This document shows, one piece after another, positions 59,539 to 64,000 of a stretch of DNA of 64,000 nt (the stretch's first letter is position 1; every line of letters begins with the position of its first letter). Source of the stretch: Gymnorhina tibicen. Lineage: Eukaryota; Chordata; Aves; Passeriformes; Artamidae. A program made the position numbers and the translations under genes. The stretch covers positions 550,079-614,078 of the forward strand of contig VXAZ01008268.1 in the NCBI GenBank assembly GCA_013399875.1, in the 5' to 3' direction. Below the pieces are notes generated by a model. It searched no databases. It saw only the letters and a list, made by a program, of their open reading frames with translations, and was not told the DNA's origin.

Positions 59539-62500
59539 CTAGAAGGCAAACAACAGAGAATCAGGCTCTGCGCTGGCTGTAAAACAGGTGGAAAGCTCTT
59601 GTAATTTCCCACTAGTGAGACAGGCAGAGATAGGCCTGGGGAGAGCTGACACAGAGCTATCAGGAGCTTGTATGTGTAAGGAATGCAGTAGCCAGATACC
59701 TGTAACTGATCACCTTCCTCACATTAAGTCAATGGTGAATAGATTTCCCTTGTACGTGTTCCTTTAGAAATAATCCATCCAGCTCTGTGGCGGTGTGCCC
59801 TGTGGTCCCTGAACCGCCCCAGGCAATCGCCTGGTATGACGAGGACCCCAGGGACACCGCCCAAGAGTTGACCACTTTCTCTCCACGTTAAGTTGCCCAT
59901 CACCTCAGTTGTACCCACCCCTGTTTTCCCTCGTTGTCTATCACCCAGTTATACACGCCCATGTTCCACCCCTGAGCAGCCATTACCGCCCCTTGTACCC
60001 ACCCCCTTGTCTGTCAAGCACCCCATCTGGAAAGTTCTCCCCAGTTCGATACCTGATTGGTCTTTGTTAATCCCTTACCCCATTGGNTTCTCTGGATTAC
60101 TAGCTGGTGCCTGCATTGCGTTGTTAACGCCCTTGGTGGTGAGGACACTCTTCATCATCTTATCGCGGTCGTCGCCTGGAGCCGCCTCTGCCCCAGACGG
60201 GGTCTGCCCTCACCTGCGACACCCCCAGGCCGCAATACAGCTCGAGGTGTCTGATGTGAGCTGGTGATAGAGGAATGCAAAGCCATTCCGTAAGCTGTAC
60301 CTGCTCTGTGATGAAAAAATGCCAGGTCAAGACATGCAGTATCATTCTGCAGCTAGCCTGAATCTCTCACCAACTCAGAAATACTCCCCTTTCTCAGCTC
60401 CGCAGTTCACAGTGACAGCCTGGAAGAACATCCACACCTCCCCACCTATCACCCCATCTATTAGGCCATACTCCCTCTAGAGACTAAGGAACAGTAAATT
60501 TCCATACACTGATCTGCCATCCTAGAAGATCTCCACTCTGAAAAATCTACCTTCAGGACAGGGAATTTAGACACCTGACTCTTGGCTTCTGCTACTACTG
60601 CCAACATGAGGACAACAGAAGGTTAACTGAAAACATCAATTAATTTTACCCAAACAGCAAACGGTGGTCTATGATTTTTCATGAATTCTAACCTTGGACC
60701 AGATTAAAACCAGCAAGGAGGTGAAAGTTTCACAGTCCCATAGTCCCTATGATCCTATAATTTTTTGAGCTCCCAAAACAGCATTACTGTGTAAAGTCCA
60801 TCAGATGCCTCCTCGCAAGAGTTGCTTCAGAGAACAGAAGGTTAGTTTCAGTGCAGAAGGGCTCCTGGGCTCAGTGATATGGGAAACTGTATTTCTGAAG
60901 GCTGACATAACTTAGATGAACCCAGTGAAGGAGACACAATAAAGTTACTAATCATTGCTCTGTCCAAAATTAAGTAACATTCTAACTTGCATGTTAAAGT
61001 AAGAATTACAGACAGGTACTGAATTTCAAAATGGAACAGTTCTGTACCTCCTTTGCTGGTGGAGTCAACTCTACCAGTACTAGGGTATTTCCATGAAAAT
61101 AAAACTGTTCAGAGTTGAAAGAGAAAAAACAAAAAAGAAGCAATACAGATGCCAGGCAGACCCCTTGAAGCTGGTAAGGAGCATATCTAACTAAAATCAG
61201 GTACTTGAATGCAGCTATCTGGAATTTATGAGTTGTTGTTTTCCAACAAATCTACTTTTCCCCTTGTCTATATGAGAAATACCTAATTTATATTACTGTT
61301 ACTAAACATCTTTGCAATTGTGGGACTGTGTTAGCAGAAAGTATCAGTGGAATAGCCTATTTATACTCCTAAATATTTAGCTGAAGACTGACTGTATCCA
61401 GTCACAAACTGTATGCAGATTACAAAATAGTCACCAGCAGCAGGTGAATTAAGGACAGAGAGGGCTATACAGCTCAGCAGTCTAAGAAGTGAGAAGTACC
61501 TCTGTACTGCTTACCACCCCTCAAGGATCAGGGCATTGTTGTGTTAGGCATGAACACACACAAAGCAAATCCATTCCAAAGATGGGATTATGAACAGCCA
61601 GAACATGTTAGCAAGAGAAGAGAGAGGGGAGACAAGGTAACGGCAACACAAACAAGTTATTATACATTAAGCAAATTGGTCACGGCTTGTACTGTGATCT
61701 TTGTCTGCAGGTCAGGCAGGGGAAGACGTTCCAGTGCCAAGGAGATTTTATGAGAACTTTTGGCACGCAGAGCTGAAAGAAAAATCCACTGCAGCACAGT
61801 GCCAGAGTTATGGTGGTAGCCCTGATGACAGGACTGCACAGAAAACTCTACAAGTCCTCAGTACCCTGTGGGAGCCAAAAACTTTTAGTCCATGCAAACT
61901 CCTGGCTGGGTTCAGATTGACACAACTCCCTGTTCTTTGAATGGAGAGCAAATGAAAAAACCCATCCCTAGCACGCAGTTCCATGAGACTTCAAATACCA
62001 CCCACCCTGACAGCCCAGCCAGGGAAAGGCAACTGTCATCAGCTACCTGTAGTGGAATAAAGATATGCTTAGACAACTGGTGCACACACAGAGACCACAA
62101 TATGGATTTCTCCACCATTCAGTCAAACTCACCTGAAAGAGTGGCACAACCTCAGATACTCCCTGAGGATCTTCAGGGTCTTGGAGGAGGATACACAGGT
62201 AGTAGATAACTTTTTGCTACAAGACAAACAGACAAAAATCATTGGGAGTATAAAAATGCTACCAAATTGCCTGGAGTTGGAACAGGACCAGGATCTGTTT
62301 CAACTCACTGGGCTGAAGGCAAATCCTGCCAGGTCACAGTCAAGTCTACAAATTCATATCAATAGCTTTCACTCAATAAATAAATAATTTTACCCGTTTT
62401 TTTTCTATTAAGTTTTTAACCTGAAAAGAATACGCACATGCTGGAAGGGTAAGGTCTGCTTTTCTACAGGAGCTTTGCAGAAAACCTTGACAATAGGAGA

Positions 62501-63057
62501 AATCACCATTTGTGTTGTCTTAGCTTCTCATCTCCTTCTTGACTACATATGGAGTTGGGCATCAGGATTTGTAAGAACAACGTAACAAAAGAACTAAACC
62601 CACTAGCTCAATGTCAGTGGCATTACCTAAGGGATGGATTTGGCTTTTTCAGGTTATTTGTTTGGTTTGAGTTCTCCTTTAAAGGAGAGAGATGAGAAAA
62701 TAAGGAGAAAAATCTGAAATAAAGTTCCTGATGTCAGTAAAGCTATGGATGGTGCTGTGTTTAATTGCTCTGGTAAATCATGCTCATGAAAATACACTGG
62801 ATGTGAGTGTGCTCACAGACACAGGAGTACAGACTGTGTATGATTACCATATGGATGGCTTCATTGATAACCACATCCTTCACTTGACCCATCTCAATGA
62901 AGGTCGTGCTCTCTTTCCCTGAGGCATAGGACGAAGTCACCTGAATGCCGAGGGAGCCAATGACCAACAGGGATTCCTGGTCGATCTTCACGAAGTGCAG
63001 GTATATGATCAGGCCAATCAGTGTGATGAAGATGGCAGCAGAAAGCACCATGCTGTT
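59434..63057 (-). CDS. PIGH: PIGH: GPI-GlcNAc transferase subunit H (partial, last three coding exons)
   Basis: Exons in transcript order: 62848-63057, 62133-62216, 59434-59538. All join in phase 0 to give 132 residues plus stop; the human protein, from memory, has 188. The missing 55-60 N-terminal residues belong to exon 1 beyond the right edge. PIG-H works in the ER-membrane GPI-GnT complex with PIG-A, C, P, Q, Y and DPM2, which adds GlcNAc to phosphatidylinositol, the first step of GPI-anchor synthesis. The visible part starts NSMVLSAAIF with a hydrophobic segment (about the first 22 residues). It then shows TSSYASGKESTTFIEMGQVK and VINEAI, the family's signature, KVIYYLCILLQDP, and a C-terminal SKPRLDCLIEVYKSCQEIL. 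No frameshift or stop is seen. The gene converges on PLEKHH1, as in human. Confidence 0.95.
59539..62132 (-). other. PIGH: PIGH intron 3
   Basis: The last intron of PIGH, about 2.6 kb. It holds the solo-LTR-like insertion at 59786-60239. The rest shows no element or exon I can support. Confidence 0.6.
59786..60239 (-). mobile_element. Solo LTR-like insertion (endogenous retrovirus or LTR retrotransposon remnant)
   Basis: A 454-bp block of distinctly C/G-rich sequence lies in AT-leaning intron. It starts TGTGGCGG and ends CCGCAATACA, so it has TGT...ACA termini with partial inverted complementarity. It is flanked on both sides by the same four bases, GCTC (59782-59785 and 60240-60243), as expected for a target-site duplication. 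There is no internal coding sequence, so this is a solo LTR rather than a full element. The minus orientation is suggested because two CCAAT boxes and a TATAA then read forward in order; this is not certain. The one ambiguous base of the window (N at 60087) lies inside it. The family name cannot be given from the sequence alone. Confidence 0.75.
62133..62216 (-). CDS. PIGH: PIGH exon 3
   Basis: On the minus strand the acceptor is TGTCTTGTAG and the donor GTGAGT; 84 bases, 28 codons, phase 0 to 0. It encodes QKVIYYLCILLQDPEDPQG and VSEVVPLFQ, matching human QKVIYYLCILLKDP. Confidence 0.95.
62217..62847 (-). other. PIGH: PIGH intron 2
   Basis: Short 631-base intron between PIGH exons 2 and 3, with a T-run near 62400. 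No other feature seen. Confidence 0.6.
62848..63057 (-). CDS. PIGH: PIGH exon 2
   Basis: On the minus strand the acceptor is TTGTGTTACAG and the donor GTAATC; 210 bases, 70 codons, phase 0 to 0. It encodes a membrane segment (VLSAAIFITLIGLIIYLHF), then KIDQESLLVIGSLGIQVTSS and the conserved KESTTFIEMG block. The start at Asn-Ser-Met matches the human exon boundary as I recall it. Confidence 0.95.
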
Positions 63058-64000
63058 CTGTAACACAAGCCAAGCAAAGCAAGAGCTCTGGTCTTACAGT
63101 TACTTTAACACAGCTTTAGAGAATGTAAAACTGCACAGTAAATTGTATATTAAAGCTACAGTTGCAAAGCATTTTTACTTAGATAGAGTCCTTTTATTCA
63201 TCTGGCTTCCTTATATATATGTAATGAGATTTAAATCAGTCTTTGCAGTATGGACTAAAAGAATTGGAAGCTGAAACTGAGAACTGCAAGAAAATTCTAT
63301 TCCCTTCCAAGTTCAGTGCAGAAATCTCAACCCAAACAAGCCAGTTATATCAATGACAGAGTATTATACCAACTGCTATAAAGATGATGTCACTGACAAA
63401 GAAAGTGTTGTGAAATGTTTACTAGAACCAAGGGTGGATTCTCAGAGTGGAAGAACCCTCCCTCAGGATAAACACTGGCTTGGTGGTTTTCCTATTACAA
63501 ACTGCCAGTCTAAACTTGTCCAAACCTCACCCTCTTCTTGCCTTAAATACCAATCCAAAGAAAATTTGCTTTCTCCTGTACTTTGTCTAAGGACCAATGT
63601 ATTTTGCATGCTGCAATCTTGGGACTACTGTTACATCTTAATATATAACTGATGAAACTATAGTCACCAGCAAGTCATCTGAAGACCTGGTAATAAATTC
63701 TGAAGGTTCACAACCTACAACCTATTTCTGGGACGTGTTTTAGAGAACTCCAGGCCACATGCCCATGAATCAAAGTTATAACTGACACCTCCTACACAGC
63801 CAGAACTACACAGCCCTACCACTCAAGCCGGGCCTGTACCACCACCATGTGAGCTAAGGAAGCCATGGCTTCAGAGAGTGTACAGGACTTCTCCAAAAGT
63901 TTGTTATCTTTAAAAAAAACCAGTCATGAAGTACAGACACTGAAATCCACACAAAGAGAGAGGCACTTTCAAACCTGATTTCCTGGCAAAAAAAACAACT
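63058..64000 (-). other. PIGH: PIGH intron 1 (partial, continues beyond window)
   Basis: AT-leaning non-coding sequence. No CpG-rich stretch or MEDE-type first exon is visible, so PIGH exon 1 and its promoter must lie beyond 64000. Open frames here are short and unsupported. Confidence 0.6.

Noticed and set aside
59893..60267. 124-codon open frame in the LTR-like block
   Set aside because: It is Pro-rich because the block is C-rich, it crosses the ambiguous base, and it has no retroviral or cellular protein motif.

Overview
The window is vertebrate nuclear DNA, most probably from a bird. It has intron-rich genes with consensus GT-AG splice sites, a single CpG-island promoter, and three CR1-type LINE fragments. 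One CR1 copy ends in the ATTCTATGATTCT repeat typical of avian CR1. Nothing looks bacterial, viral or plasmid-like. Two genes account for almost all coding sequence. Identification is by reading translated exons and by memory of the protein families; no search was run.

Layout. Positions 1 to about 7190 are intergenic, with no recognisable gene. A CpG island at about 7190-8060 is the likely promoter and first exon of PLEKHH1 (+ strand). The PLEKHH1 coding sequence runs from 13148 to 55256 in 28 coding exons, all with compatible phases and together encoding about 1450 residues. In order, the protein has an N-terminal coiled coil, a long Ser/Thr-rich linker encoded mostly by one 1010-base exon, two PH domains, a MyTH4 domain and a FERM domain, and it ends in KGPTLL. 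An 89-base exon at 32768-32856 is easy to miss: no single long open frame reveals it, and it was found because the phases of its neighbours do not match without it. A 3' UTR of up to about 2.4 kb follows.

On the opposite strand, facing PLEKHH1 tail to tail, are the last three coding exons of PIGH (62848-63057, 62133-62216 and 59434-59538). PIGH is a subunit of the GPI-N-acetylglucosaminyltransferase that starts GPI-anchor synthesis. Its first exon lies beyond the right edge. The PLEKHH1-PIGH pair in this orientation is the arrangement I know from human 14q24, which supports both calls.

The remainder is intron with repeats: CR1 fragments in introns 1, 7 and 22 of PLEKHH1, a 36-bp tandem duplication in intron 3, a TG microsatellite in intron 4, an AT-rich tract just upstream of exon 28, and a 454-bp solo-LTR-like insertion with a 4-bp target duplication in the last PIGH intron. 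The two genes do unrelated jobs: PLEKHH1 is a membrane/cytoskeleton adaptor and PIGH an ER enzyme subunit. I see no novel multi-gene system. The points most worth a second look are a possible in-frame N-terminal extension of PLEKHH1 from the CpG-island exon, the exon 9 splicing switch, and the LTR insertion.
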